DNA of 64,000 bases, taken from positions 260,138,231 to 260,202,230 of the forward strand of contig CM060912.1 of assembly GCA_030737875.1 (NCBI GenBank), given 5' to 3'. A program made the position numbers and the translations under genes. Position 1 is the first letter of the stretch; every line of letters begins with the position of its first letter. Below, piece by piece: positions 1 to 10,910 of the stretch. The notes beneath the pieces were generated by a model that saw only the letters and a list, made by a program, of their open reading frames with translations, ran no database searches and was not told where the DNA came from. The stretch is from Allium sativum (lineage: Eukaryota > Streptophyta > Magnoliopsida > Asparagales > Amaryllidaceae).

Positions 1-633
1 GGTTGTGATGATACCCAACTGGGATTACTGCTGGAACAGACCACGTTGCTAGGGTTTTCTAAGAGGGTTAAGTGTGGTTTAACCCCTCACTAATCATGGA
101 TTAAATTAGTTAAGTGTAACCAACAGTTCACCACTTAACCCCATCTAATCCTCGCCTCCCCAAAATTGGTTAAATATTAGTGGGCCATGACTTAACCCTA
201 ATCATGGGGCATTAATTAATTAATGCACCCAACCTCTCACATTAAACATCCGTGGTTACCTGGGAAGATTTACACCACGTCTAGGTCTAACCTCGGGTCT
301 TATGGTGCAACATGACCAACTACCCACATTAGACCCCACGTTGTGGTTACCTGGGAAGATTTACACCACAACTAGGTCTAACCTCGAGTTGGCCATTTCA
401 TGTTATCTAATGTCATGTCCACTTTAAAACATATTTACAAGTTAACACATACTTGGGTAGACCTAACTTAATAGGTAAATTCCCAAGGGGTAGACCTAAC
501 TTAATAGGTAAATTCCCAATCTTATGTTTTCATGTATTTTAAGTTTTACCCAAACCCCCCAACGTCATTATATCGCTTATATATTCGTCATAACGCATAA
601 AGGTGTGAAGGGGTAACTTGGCATAACATATAT

Positions 634-940
634 GATGAACTCACATATCATAATAAACATGCATAACATGTTAAACTTGCAAATCATGTCATAGTGAACT
701 CGCATAAGCATGCATAACCCATTAAACTTGCATAACATGGTAAGGTGAACTTGCATAAGCATGCATAACCCATTAAACTTGCATAACATGGTAAGGTGAA
801 CTTGCATAAGCATGTATAACCCATTAAACATGTAGAACATGGCATAGTAAACTCGCATAAGCATGCATAACTTATGAAACATGTAAAACATGGCATAGTA
901 AACTCGCATAAGCATGCATAACTTATGAAACTTGCATAAA
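634..940. repeat. 51-bp minisatellite, about five copies
   Basis: The unit begins near 685, 736, 787, 838 and 889, each 51 bases apart, and contains 'gcataagcatgcataac' followed by 'aaacttgcataa'-like sequence. A degenerate copy precedes it from about 634. Fifty-one is divisible by three, so the repeat opens long frames on the minus strand that read as a repeating peptide. I do not regard these as genes. It lies in the AT-rich part of the LTR. Confidence 0.85.
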
Positions 941-1454
941 TCTCAACTTTCACCACATATTAACTCTAAAGTTTCTAAAGTGAAGATAAGAGGGCTTACA
1001 ACCAAAATGAAGACACAAAGCTACTAATGCAAGCTCAAAAACCCAAAACAAAGCTCCAAATAAGAAAACCCTTTTACAAAAATCCCAAAAACTCAAGCTT
1101 AGCAAATCAAACTTGCAACTTAATGAAGTATGCAAGCTAATGAACATTCATACAACATAGAAATGGTTGTATGATCATCATATTCATCATAGGATTAAAC
1201 TTTGAAGAAGGTGGAGGCTAGGGTTTTTAGGTGGAGGCCATTAGAGAATTCAATTTGACATAGTTTGGTTGCTAGAATGATTAATGAGGCTTTAGGGTAG
1301 GATTAGGGTCATATTTATAGAGAATTAGAGTGTTTTAAGCCCTAGGATTAGATCTAGGTTAGTTTAGGTCCGTCTGATCACAGAAAATTCCAAAACCAGG
1401 CCACACAACCAAGCCCAAACCAAAATGGTGCGCCAGGCAAAAACTGCCTGGCAC

Positions 1455-1545
1455 CCTGGTGTCGACAGGGCTGTCGACACCCTTGACCCCCTGTCGACAT
1501 GCCTGTCGACATGGGTGTCTAGGCGGGAATTTTTCCCCTGGCGCC
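1455..1545. repeat. GTCGAC-rich palindromic block in LTR
   Basis: The 6-base palindrome GTCGAC occurs four times within about 70 bases (near 1460, 1473, 1493 and 1506), followed by 'ggcgggaattttt'. The same arrangement, with GTCGAC words and then 'gggcgggaattttcccgcc', appears at about 47340-47455 and 54200-54315 in the other chromovirus LTRs. Confidence 0.7.
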
Positions 1546-1790
1546 AGTTGTGCCCTAACCCTTGTTTTGAACCCAAAATTCAAATCTGTTTTGAACTTAG
1601 GATTTTCTGAAAACTTCAATGGGCCTTAACTGGGTCATACGGACTCCGATTTTCGAAAACTCGGACTCTATTTCGCGTATTTTTCCGAGACGAACGCAAT
1701 GGCATAGCCTGTTTCCCTTGATTCAGATTTTTAAATTAAATTCTGCCTCAATTATATCTTAACAGGTTATTAAAAATACAGGTTGTTACA

Positions 1791-2818
1791 CTTAAATACT
1801 TCATTCACATCATTTGGAGCCATGGACGGAGCCGGCGGGTGGAGGGGGCAAGTGCAATTACTATACTGGTTGTCACTAATGTAATAACCGTTGGTTCTTG
1901 TTGACTGGGTATAAGAACTAATGGATCACTAGCTGTCAATAATGTTATTATCACCATTGATTTCCTAGCTTCGTCCATGTTTGGAGCAACATGATACTAA
2001 GCTTTTTGTTGATAATTTGCAGCCAGAGTTCAAGTTCGCTGTTCTCAGAAGTCAGGTATCCTACTGCTGAAGAGCGTAAGCTGCATTGACGAAGTAGTTG
2101 CTTCATTTCGTAATCTCTGAACTTCTTTTACAAGTTAATAGATGTATATTTCAATCATAAACAAACCTGTACAACAATTTTTGCAAAACATGTCTCGTCT
2201 TGAAGTAACAAACCCTAAAACCAATTACATTTTTGTTCGCTTATTATTTTTCAAGTTTTGCGTTTCGTCTCTTTTCTCTCTTCATACCTCAATAATATGG
2301 GATCGCTTCAATCCCAAAATTCCTTTGACCACATCCTGATGTTCATCAGGGCTGCTTCGTTATGTGCGTTTTATCCAAGCTTTAATCTGACACAATGCAG
2401 ATAAATTTCCTTAAAGACAACCTTAACATCATAGGAAATTCTCTTTTCAATTATTTATAAAATTAGCATAATTGCATTTGCCATTGTTGATCATCCAATG
2501 CTTCAGGCGGCAATGCTAACAGATTTAACTACACATCATGACATGATCGCACAAGATAACTCCAAAGTTGATGAAATTTCTCACGTAATACTTGTGGTAA
2601 TCATGCAGACATAGATCATATGGAGAAACATCTCTATACGTTTATATGCAAAAGTAATCACATAATAGATTTATCTAGGACAACAAATATAACATCATAT
2701 TCCACAATCATCAAGTAGCTAACAAATATATATAAAAAAATGCAGATATCAAATATATCATGTCAAATTTTAGGGAGTTGGCTAAGCTGATCAGCAGCAC
2801 AAAACTTGAATATGTTTT
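1791..2818. other. No gene recognised (3' flank of the LECRK pseudogene)
   Basis: This is AT-rich sequence between the end of the partial LTR and the stop codon of the kinase remnant. I see no conserved domain, no terminal repeats and no convincing splice pattern. It may include the 3' untranslated region of the kinase gene, which is read on the minus strand. Confidence 0.5.
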
Positions 2819-3477
2819 TCAATAGATAACAGGCTCAGTATTACCTTCCAACATTTGCACAACCTTCTTCATGGTAGGCCTTAACAATGGCTCATCTTTA
2901 ATGCAAGAAATGCCAACCATCACAAATCTTTCTAATCTATTCCCATCGTTCTTTGCTTCCTCATCATCCTCAACGAACGAATCCAACTTTTCATTCCTAA
3001 GACAATTCTTTGCCCAGTCTATAATTGTTGTTCTTTCATGACTATTCATTCCACCCTCAAAGTTCCTTTTACAACAAATTATTTGCAATAACATCACTCT
3101 GAAGCTGTATACATCGACCTTTGCAGTAATTGCAACATTCTTGAACCATTCTGGTGCAAAATAACCTATAGTCCCCCTAACGCCCGTAGCTATTCGTGAC
3201 TGATCAAACCTTAATAGCTTTGCCAAACCAAAGTTTGAGATTCTAGCTTCCATATTCTCATCCAAAAGTATATTCTGAGGCTTTATATCACAATGTATGA
3301 TTTGGTTTCTACATTCCTCATGTAAATACGAAAGCCCGTTAGCAATACCAAGAATAATTTTTACTCTTTGATTCCAGATGGGATGATTGCTTTCGAAAAT
3401 GTACTTATTAAGGGATCCTTTACTAAGGAACTCAAGTACTATAAGTCTATGCGACCCTTCTTTACAGTATCCAATAA
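2819..3477 (-). pseudogene. LECRK-type receptor kinase, C-terminal kinase lobe (broken)
   Basis: On the minus strand the open frame runs from the copia insertion site to a stop at 2819. It continues the kinase domain of the fragment at 8300-8672. Visible motifs in order are 'LIVLEFLSKGSL', the catalytic loop 'IIHCDIKPQN' (HCD instead of HRD, normal for this family), 'ISNFGLAKL' where the Mg-binding DFG should be, 'GTIGYFAPEW', 'VDVYSFRVMLLQI' and the subdomain XI 'RPTMKKVVQMLEG'. DFG to NFG loses the metal-binding aspartate, so even an unbroken protein would probably lack phosphotransfer activity. The VYSFG glycine is also changed. The product ends soon after the kinase domain, slightly short for the family. 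The copia TSD (GTTGT) joins this piece to 8300 onward. Confidence 0.9.
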
Positions 3478-3482
3478 GTTGT

Positions 3483-3747
3483 TGTTAAACAACGTGAGCT
3501 ATGTTAGAGATAATCATCAAATATGTTTCCTTTTATTTTTGAGTTATATTAGGATTGTATTATTTATGAGTTAAATTAGGATTGCATTAATTATGAGTTA
3601 TATTAGGATTGTATTAATTTGGTCTATATTTGGTATAGATTCAAATATGCTCTAGAATATTCAATTCTAGAATGCTCTCTCCCATCTATAAATATGTAAT
3701 TATTAATTATGTAATCAAGAAATACAATTCTATTTTCTGTTTTCACA
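3483..3747 (+). repeat. 5' LTR of the copia element
   Basis: This is a 265-base direct repeat of 8042-8299. By eye the two differ by about six substitutions and one indel of about seven bases ('attattaattatgtaatc' against 'attatttaatc'). The LTR contains an internal triplication of 'gagttatattaggattg'. A TATA-like 'ctataaata' lies near its end. Confidence 0.95.
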
Positions 3748-3760
3748 TGGTATTAGAGCA
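3748..3760 (+). other. Primer binding site (initiator Met tRNA)
   Basis: TGGTATTAGAGCA directly follows the 5' LTR. It matches the plant copia consensus TGGTATCAGAGCA, complementary to the 3' end of initiator methionine tRNA, with a single C to T change. Confidence 0.9.
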
Positions 3761-3803
3761 CCATTAAATAAAATTACACTCTTGTCTTTCTCAATCTCTT
3801 ATC

Positions 3804-5015
3804 ATGGCTAATGATAACAATCCTCCTACTGTTTCTATAAGAGCTGATCCTTATGCTATCCATCACTCTGATAGTCCCTCTACTGTTCTTGTCACACCTC
3901 TCTTAACTGTTGATAATTATGGCTCTTGGAGTCGTTCCATTACAATTGCGTTACGAGCCAAGAGCAAATTTGGTTTCGTCGACGGTTCCTTACCGATCCC
4001 AACAGTGGAAACCGACATTGTCAATTGGCGCCGCTGCAACGATCTTGTTGGCAGCTGGATTCTCAATTCCATATCTCCGGAAATCAGGACAAGTATTCTC
4101 TATGCCGACAGCGCTGCCCAGATATGGATGGATCTCAAAGAGCGTTTCTCTCAGTCTAATGCGCCGAAAATATATCAGTTAAAACTCTCTATCTCCTCAC
4201 ACAAACAAGAAGGTATGAGTGTTTCATTGTACTTCACCTAACTTAAATCTTTGTCGGATGAGTTGAGTAGCATTATTTCAATTTATCCGTGTACTTGCGG
4301 AAATGGAAAGTGTATTATTGAACAGCAAAATCAGGATCGAGCCATGGAATTCCTTCAAGGACTGCATGATAGTTTCTCTGCTGTGCGCAGTCAAATTCTG
4401 CTTATGGAGCCATTTCCGTCCATTCAGCGGATTTACAATCTTGTCCGTCAAGAAGAGAAGCAACAAGAGTTGAATGTTCGATCAATCCCAGCTGTTGAGT
4501 CTGCTGCCTTCCAAGCTTCAAAGCCACCATATCGTGGGCTGTCAAAGAGGCAACGTCCATTCTGTGATCACTTCAACCGATATGGACATAATCGAGATAA
4601 ATGCTATCAACTGCATGGCTTCCCAAGCAAGCAAGAAAAGCGTGCAGCTGAACATGGATCAACCTCTCATGCTGTGCCAAATAATCATCTGACAACTCAA
4701 TAGTACAACAAGTTGCTTGCTCTCTTGGCCAAAGATGAAGTTGGTGAACTCTCAGCTAACTTAGCAGGTACAATTCTGTCTTGTATGTCTTCTTGTTGTA
4801 TTATAGATTCAGGTGCATCAAATCATATATGCACATCACTATCAATTTTTTCTTTATATGTTCCATTGCAAAAACATAAGTCTGTTCAATTACCTGATGG
4901 CACTTTTGCATCAGTGACTCACATTGGGATTGTTAAACATTCAAAATCCCTTATTCTCAAAGATGTATTTTTATCCCATCATTCAAATTCAATTTATTAT
5001 CTGTCTCACAATTAG
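3804..5015 (+). pseudogene. Copia gag and aspartic protease region
   Basis: The frame starts at ATG 3804, 57 bases after the LTR. It shows a copia gag N-terminus with 'LLTVDNYGSWSRSI'. The region near 4560 holds a CCHC-type knuckle 'CDHFNRYGHNRDKC', whose second cysteine is replaced by phenylalanine. The protease motif 'CIIDSGASNHIC' lies near 4800 and keeps its catalytic DSG. In-frame stops lie at 4239-4241 (TAA) and 4701-4703 (TAG), both explained by C to T change of a Gln codon. The frame is lost after about 4990, before integrase. In an active element this would be the N-terminal third of one polyprotein. Confidence 0.9.
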
Positions 5016-5074
5016 CAAAACAAATTAATTGCGAAGTAATTTTTTCTTAATTTCAATGTCATTTTCAGGACCTG

Positions 5075-6445
5075 TTGACGAACAGGACGATTGGTCGGGG
5101 TAGAGTTCATTGTGGCCTTTACTACTTGGAGGATGTTTCCCATTTGAATTCAGTTTTTTCATTTCAGCATTCAAATAATTTTGATCTTTGGCACTCTCGC
5201 CTTGGTCATCCTAGTAGTTTTATTTTTAAATTTCTTGTTAATAATTTTTCGGATATATCCGCGAATAATAAATTTATTTGTGATGTTTGCCCGCAAGCTA
5301 AGCAATGTCGTGGTTCATTTCCGAAAAATGTATCTTGTTCTTCTGTATGTTTTGAATTATCACATGTTGATGTTTGGGGACCATTTAATGTTCCATCTAA
5401 AAATGGTTCACGTTTTTTTCTTACCATTGTTGATGATTATTCAAGATGCACTTGGGTCTATTTAATGAAATTTAAATCTCAAACCTTTTATATGATAAAA
5501 CATTTTTTCAATCAAGTTAATAGACAATTTAGACTGTCAATCTCCACTATACAATCTGGAGATGGTGGTATTTTTATTCCACAACTTCAAGCTCTTCGAT
5601 CTGACAATGGAACTGAGTTTCTTTCGTTAGAATTTCAAATTTGGTTTCATTCTCATGGTATAATCCATCAACGAAGTTGTGTAGCCACTCCTCAACAAAA
5701 CGGGATTGTGGAACGTAAACATCGACACTTGCTTGATGTTGCTCGTTCACTACGATTTCAAGCTAATCTTCCCCTCCCATTTTGGGGCGAATGTGTTCTC
5801 ACCGCTGCATTTCTCATAAATAAATTACCCATACGTACTCTTAATTTCAAATCTCCTCATGAAGTTTTATTTGGAAAGGTTCAGTCTTATTCATCTTTAC
5901 GTGTGTTTGGCTGTCTGTGTTTTACGAAAAATATGCATATTAAAAATAAATTTGATGCACGAGGTAAGCCACACATTTTTGTTGGTTATCCTTATAGTCA
6001 AAAAGGATATTGACTTTATGATCCTTATTCTCATCGCATAATAGTCTCGCATAACGTTATTTTTCATGAATCAGTTTTTCCATATAAAAACATTTCAGAT
6101 CATAGATCTAACGACATTTCCATCACTCCACTAGATGATGATTCACCTACAAATTTCACACCATTTCAAAATGATTCATCGGTACCAACTAATATTTCTT
6201 CATCTAATACAACTGAAAATGGTGAAAATTAACTTCAAAATCATTCTCCAAATCTGATTCCAATAGAAATCGCTGACTCAAATCAGTCTCAGCAAACTAA
6301 TAATAATTCTTCAATTATAATTCCCACGAATACTGTTGATTTAAATCGTCCTCAGCGAATTCGATGAAGGCCATTACATCTCAATGATTATGCATGCAAC
6401 GTCTCTCCTTCATCTACTTCTTTTCCTTTATCCAAATATTTCTCT
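5075..6445 (+). pseudogene. Copia integrase region
   Basis: The GAG-pre-integrase zinc-binding segment is visible ('WHSRLGHPS' and 'CDVCPQAKQ'). The integrase core follows with 'HVDVWGPF', 'LRSDNGTEF' and 'QNGIVERKHRHLL', so the D,D,E triad is present. The frame is +1 or +2 relative to the upstream gag frame, showing a frameshift near 5000-5070. Nonsense codons lie at 6011-6013 (TGA), 6230-6232 (TAA) and 6365-6367 (TGA). The frame after them is otherwise continuous with the reverse transcriptase, so the stops are single-base damage within one polyprotein. Confidence 0.92.
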
Positions 6446-7990
6446 TTGGAAAAGTTTAGTCATTCTCATCATGTTTTTTTGTCCAAAATTATTAATCATG
6501 ATGAACCTCAAACTTATCCTCAAGCAGTTCAATCTTCTGCTTGGCGTGATGCAATGTCTGTTGAAATTCGTGCTCTCGAAGCAAACAAAACATGGTCTGT
6601 TTGCTCATTACCACCAAATAAAACACCAATTGGTTGCAAATGGGTATATAAAATTAAATATTGCTCTGATGGTTCTATTGAACGATATAAAGCACGTTTA
6701 GTAGCCAAAGGTTACACCCAAGTTAAAGGAATTGATTACCATGATACTTTTGCTCTGGTAGCAAAATTGGTCACCGTTCGTCTACTTCTTTCTATCGCTA
6801 CAATTAAAAATTGGTCTCTTCATCAATTAGACGTAAATAATGCTTTCCTCCAAGGTGATCTAAATAAGGAAGTTTATATGAAACTTCCTCCTGGTTTTCC
6901 TCGTCATAGTGACAATCAAGTTTTTAAGCTCCATAAATCTATTTATGGACTTAAACAAGCTTCGCGTCAATGGTTCTCTAAGTTTTCTTCTACTTTAATT
7001 CAACGTGGTTTTCATCAATCTAATTCCGATTACAGTCTCTTTACGTATATTCGTGATCATATTTCAGTATTCGTTCTTGTTTACGTAGATGATATTATCA
7101 TTACAGGAAACAATGAATCTTTTATTTCCATGACAAAACAATTTCTCGCCAAATCTTTCTCCATTAAATATCTTGGGCGTCTAAGTTATTTTCTTGGTAT
7201 TGAAGTTTCTCGTTCCAAAAAGGGATTATTTTTGTGACAACGTAAGTACACACTTGACATATTAAAGGATTCAGGTATGCTCGGTTCTCGTACAACTCCA
7301 ATTCCTATGGAACAACATTGTCGACTTCTTCCAGATGACGGCAATCCCTTGCCTGATCCGTCTCTTTATCGACGACTCATCGGTCGTCTCTTATATCTTA
7401 CAGTTACTCGTCCTGACATTCAATATGCTGTCAACAAACTTAGCCAATTTATGCAAAGCCCTCGTTCCACACATCTTGATGCTGCAAATAAAGTCCTTTG
7501 ATATCTCAAAGGTTCTATTGGTAAAGGTTTTTTCCTATCGGCAACGAGTTCTTTTTCTCTGGTCGGTTTTGCTGATTCTGACTGGGCAGGTTGCACCGTC
7601 ACTTGTCGTTCTACTACCGGTTATTTTACAATGCTTGGTTCTAGTCCCATCTCCTGGAAATCAAAGAAACAACCGACTGTTTCTCGATCATCTGCTGAAG
7701 CTGAGTATTGGTCTCTTGCTGCTATTACCGCTGAAGTCCAATGGTTACATTCAATCTTATCAGAACTTGGTTTCCACCATCTGTTCCTGTATCAATACAT
7801 TGCGATAGCTAAGCTGCAATTCATATTGCATCAAATCCCATCTTCCATGAACGAACTAAGCACAGCAAAATAGAAGTCATTTCGTTCGTGAAAAGATTCT
7901 CTCTTGTATTATTACTCCTTCCTATATTCGTTCTTGCGGCCAACTAGCGGATATTTTCACAAAACCACTGGTGCTGATAACGATTGCTTA
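6446..7990 (+). pseudogene. Copia reverse transcriptase and RNase H
   Basis: Copia-type RT motifs occur in order: 'WVYKIKY', '[12 protein letters not shown]', '[12 protein letters not shown]', '[12 protein letters not shown]' and the catalytic '[10 protein letters not shown]'. RNase H follows with 'DSDWAGC' and 'SSAEAEY'. Stops at 7235-7237 and 7499-7501 are both TGA; the second is a CGA to TGA change of a conserved Arg codon. A frameshift near 7790-7810 moves the last residues into another frame, and a recognisable tail ('QLADIFTKPL') follows near 7940 in that frame. Catalytic residues survive, so inactivation looks recent and base-level. Confidence 0.93.
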
Positions 7991-8030
7991 GCAAGTTGGG
8001 CGTGCTCGACATTTCTCTCCCGGCTCCAAC

Positions 8031-8041
8031 TTGACGGGGGG
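8031..8041 (+). other. Polypurine tract of the copia element
   Basis: 'ttgacgggggg' lies immediately before the TGTTAAAC start of the 3' LTR, the usual place and composition for the plus-strand primer. Confidence 0.85.
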
Positions 8042-8299
8042 TGTTAAACAACGTGAGCTATGTTATAGATAATCATCAAATATGTTTCCTTTTATTTATG
8101 AGTTATATTAGGATTGTATTATTTATGAGTTATATTAGGATTGCATTAATTAGGAGTTATATTAGGATTGTATTAATTTGGTCTATATTTGGTATAGATT
8201 CAAATATGCTCCAGAATATTCTATTCTAGAATGCTCTCTCCCATCTATAAATATGTAATTATTTAATCAAGAAATACAATTCTATTTTCTGTTTTCACA
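8042..8299 (+). repeat. 3' LTR of the copia element
   Basis: This 258-base copy of 3483-3747 ends in TTTTCACA and is followed by the target duplication GTTGT (8300-8304). The kinase gene resumes immediately afterwards. Confidence 0.95.
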
Positions 8300-8700
8300 G
8301 TTGTACTAAATTTTTATGAAGTGTTTGGCTAATAGTTGCAATTTCGTTTTCAAAATCCCACTCTCCTTCTTCAAGCAGACTTTCTACCAATTTCTTGACT
8401 GCTACTACAAGTGTTTTATTACTACACTGTGAATGCAAGACTCCTTTATAAACAACACCACAAGCTCCTTTTCCAAGCTCTTTGCTAAATCCTTTAGTGG
8501 CCTGTTCCAGCTCTTTGTATGTGAAAGAACACGCTGCAGAAACTGAGACAATACTGCTTATTTTTGTTGAATCCCTTTCATATTTTCTTTCTCTATGCAT
8601 GTAAAAACAAACACAAACTTGTAGAAGGTTCGAACCCACAGAACAAGCCAGAATTGATGATACTATAAGCACCGTTGTTCTCCACTTACCTGGCCCATCA
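8300..8700 (-). pseudogene. LECRK-type receptor kinase, membrane segment and N-terminal kinase lobe
   Basis: Read on the minus strand, a hydrophobic stretch ('LIVSSILACSVGSNLLQ') is followed by a short basic linker and the start of a Ser/Thr kinase. The kinase start shows 'SFTYKELEQATKGF', the Gly-rich loop 'LGKGACGVVYKG', 'VAVKKL' with the ATP-binding lysine, and 'FENEIATISQTLHKNLVQL'. The copia element cuts the gene right after this last motif, and the next residues are found at 3477 and below. The frame upstream (8702-9221) is offset by one base, so a frameshift lies at about 8698-8708. Confidence 0.92.
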
Positions 8701-8701
8701 T

Positions 8702-9221
8702 AACTTGTAAAGGTAATAGACCATTGTTCAATTTATTATACTTGACGTAAGCAACTCTATCCACATCATATATATATTTTCCATTAGATAGAGGTGACTT
8801 CATTATCCAGCAAGTTCTACGAGTATTGTTGTATATAGCAACCATACAAAAATAGTCAATCAAGCTTGCATCTTGGCATTGTGTTTCATTTAATGGAGTA
8901 AGCTGTTTTGCTTCAGAAAATGGCCAATCAAGATTCCTAATGGATTCAAGATCGAAAGATGACTCACTGCCCAGTTCACATTGTTGTGGAACGTAATCGG
9001 GTTTGCAGCCTTTGTATTTTAGGGTTGGGTCTATGAAAGTGTAGTGAGGAGGGCACATACAATTAGTTGATCCATCGTTACTTTGTGTGCAGTACCTGTT
9101 GAAACCACAGATTCCACTTCCAAGGACTAAATTTTTGCCGCATAGATCTTCAACAAGGTATCCTGCGATGTTCCAACTTCTAGTACTAGCGGTCAACGGC
9201 ATTTTGGAAAAGGCATATTGC
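8702..9221 (-). pseudogene. LECRK extracellular EGF-like and PAN-like region
   Basis: The minus-strand frame begins at an AG acceptor-like 'tttcag' (9222-9227) with 'QYAFSKMPLTAST'. It continues through the Cys-rich 'GSGICGFNRYC' and 'NCMCPPHYTFIDP' typical of LECRK proteins. A PAN-like part ('CQDASLIDYFCMVAIY', 'CWIMKSPLSNGKYI') comes next. This is the ectodomain between the B-lectin domain and the membrane segment. It joins in phase with the lectin-coding end at 11227 if the intervening 2 kb is removed. The frame breaks near 8705. Confidence 0.9.
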
Positions 9222-9371
9222 CTGAAACATTCATGCAAATGTTTAGTCAAAGGATAATAAGTATAGAATACATGGTAAGTCATATTAAATCGTGAAAATC
9301 GATTGAAAACAAAATTTGACACAGTTGGTGATATAATTGATCTTCACCATTAAATTTCACCCCTCCACACA
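9171..9371. repeat. Direct repeat A: duplicated LECRK exon start plus intron
   Basis: These 201 bases are nearly identical to 10911-11110. They contain the beginning of the EGF-side exon, the acceptor site and part of the intron including most of the left half of a MITE, and end in CCTCCACACA. Differences are scattered single bases (for example 'ttctagtactag' against 'ttccagtactag'). The copy lies exactly where the 5' LTR of the adjacent retroelement should be. Confidence 0.93.
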
Positions 9372-10908
9372 GATTGGTATCGGAGCAAGGCAATTTATTT
9401 TAAATTGTACATCAATTATTTCTACAAAGATTGGAAGATTCAGTGGTGATTATGCTATTGCTATTTTTGGAGAAAATGAGACTTTGGTGGAGAAGATTAT
9501 GTTGAGAGAAAAGCGTTCTAGGCTTGGAACATTGATGTGGCTTGAGCTTTGGATTCTCATTATGGTGGAGTTATATGTATGTTTAAGATTGTGACTTTGT
9601 AGAAAACAGCTTGGAGAAATTGCTTAGAGGTGGTAGCGACCAAAGACGAACCGTTAGAGGTGTTAGCAACCTTTCCAAGTGTTTGAGTACTATATAACTT
9701 CAAGTTTAGTTGAGAAATGCTCGCATTGTATGAAAGATAGAGTTTAATGTGTTTAAGAGACCATTGGGTTTAGAAATTGTGTCTGATGTAGTAGATTTTG
9801 GTGACGGTTTTGATGCCGTTTAGGCTTATCGATTTTTTGATGTCGTCTAGGAGAGTTCAGTTCATAGAGTTGATCATGGCGGATTTGGTGCCACTGTGAT
9901 ACATCGTCGATTTTGTGATGCCGTCTTAAAGGAGGTGCTACATGCAGATATGTGGAAGGAGAGAGAATTATGTTGCATACAGAGATTTGCGTTTTGGCTC
10001 TGTTTTTTTTTTTTTTTGAATTTTGATTGAGAGAAATATTTTTGGTCTTGGTGGTATTGAGATTATTTTAGGATCTGCCTTTTTTTTATTTTGGATATTT
10101 GCAACAATTTGTTAGCGGGCGGGGACGTAGTTTGAGCTTGTTAACATGATGTGATGGAGGGTAGCTTTTCTGGAACCCATTTGGCAAATATTCAATTTTG
10201 TTTTTATCTCATGGTGAGATTTTGATTTAAGGTGGAATTCTGCTGAAGAGTTTTATGATGTGAAGAGAATTTGATTAGAGATTGAGTGTTGAAGATATGC
10301 GATTTTGCATCAAGGTGGAGTGTTATATTTAGGTGATACAAAATCACAATTAGATGGAACAAATATGCAAAATGGGTAAGTAAATATATTCAATATGGAA
10401 TACATAAATGCATTGATTGCATTTGAATGAGATGGATGCATGGATTATTTTCTTCCATATTTGCTACTGAGTCATTTGTTGCCTTTGTAATTTTCCTCCA
10501 TAATTTATTACTATATATTGGTAATTTGATTGATGACTCACATACATTTCACTGGCTATATATTGAGGGGTGGACTTCTTTGAAACCCATCCTGGCATGG
10601 AGCCAGTGATCCCCAATGGTGTCTCTTCTTGTTAAGCCTATTTGAGGTTTGGATATGTAAACTCTTATTTTGTAATCTCTTGTAATTCTCTCATGTGGAA
10701 TAAAATCTCTCTCCTTTGGACTGGACGTACACTATCTCGATGATAGTGGAACCAGTATAAATATTGTGTCTTTTTTCTTCTTTATAGTTATTTACTATTT
10801 TTGATGTAATAGAATATTTGTTGTCAGGTTATTAGATTGATGTTCAATTGGCAAATCTAGATCCTGTTTTATTGTGCTTCCACATTCGCGCAATCTTCTC
10901 GCACAACA
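9372..10908 (+). mobile_element. Non-autonomous copia-like element lacking its 5' LTR
   Basis: The order is a primer-binding-like TGGTATCGGAGCA (9375-9387), about 0.9 kb of internal sequence without recognisable pol, a polypurine tract 'aaggtggag' (10312-10320), then a 588-base LTR (10321-10908, TGTTATAT ... CACAACA). The LTR contains 'aataaa' and a typical copia-like 'ggacgtac' segment. The internal part has an open frame of about 70 codons after the PBS that I do not recognise. Instead of a 5' LTR the PBS is preceded by a copy of host gene sequence. Confidence 0.75.
10321..10908 (+). repeat. 3' LTR of the non-autonomous copia-like element
   Basis: It begins TGTTATATTTAGG right after a purine tract and ends GCACAACA, followed by gene sequence 'attccaactt'. 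A polyadenylation-like 'aataaaatctctctcc' lies near 10700. No second copy is present in the window, so the boundaries rest on the TG...CA ends and the neighbouring PPT. Confidence 0.68.
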
Positions 10909-10910
10909 AT

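Larger units (their letters stand above)
1..1790 (-). repeat. Partial chromovirus-type gypsy LTR, cut by the window edge
   Basis: The stretch shares a layout with the 4.1-kb LTRs at 43532-47691 and 50429-54555. It has a block rich in CTTAACCC words, a 'cctctcacatta ... tctaacctcg' segment, an AT-rich stretch of 'cttgcataa' words, a GTCGAC-rich block, a 'gagacgaacgcaatggc' segment, and an end in GGTTGTTACA at 1790. That end corresponds to the GGGGTGTTACA end of the other two LTRs. The sequence is clearly diverged from them, so it is a related family member. By analogy with those LTRs the element reads on the minus strand. The other edge lies outside the window, so solo LTR and complete element cannot be told apart. 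Short open frames here are by-products of a repeat whose unit is divisible by three. Confidence 0.72.
3483..8299 (+). mobile_element. Ty1/copia LTR retrotransposon, complete but inactivated
   Basis: The element starts TGTTAAAC and ends TTTTCACA, and is flanked by the 5-base duplication GTTGT (3478-3482 and 8300-8304). It has both LTRs, a primer binding site, gag, protease, integrase, reverse transcriptase and RNase H in copia order, and a G-run polypurine tract. It sits inside the kinase domain of the LECRK gene in the opposite orientation. The reading frame carries many nonsense codons and two or more frameshifts, so it is non-autonomous now. Confidence 0.96.

Noticed and set aside
577..1147. 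Long minus-strand open frames with a repeating peptide
   Set aside because: They are produced by a 51-base tandem repeat inside an LTR, with two overlapping frames open at once. There is no domain, and the unit length is divisible by three.
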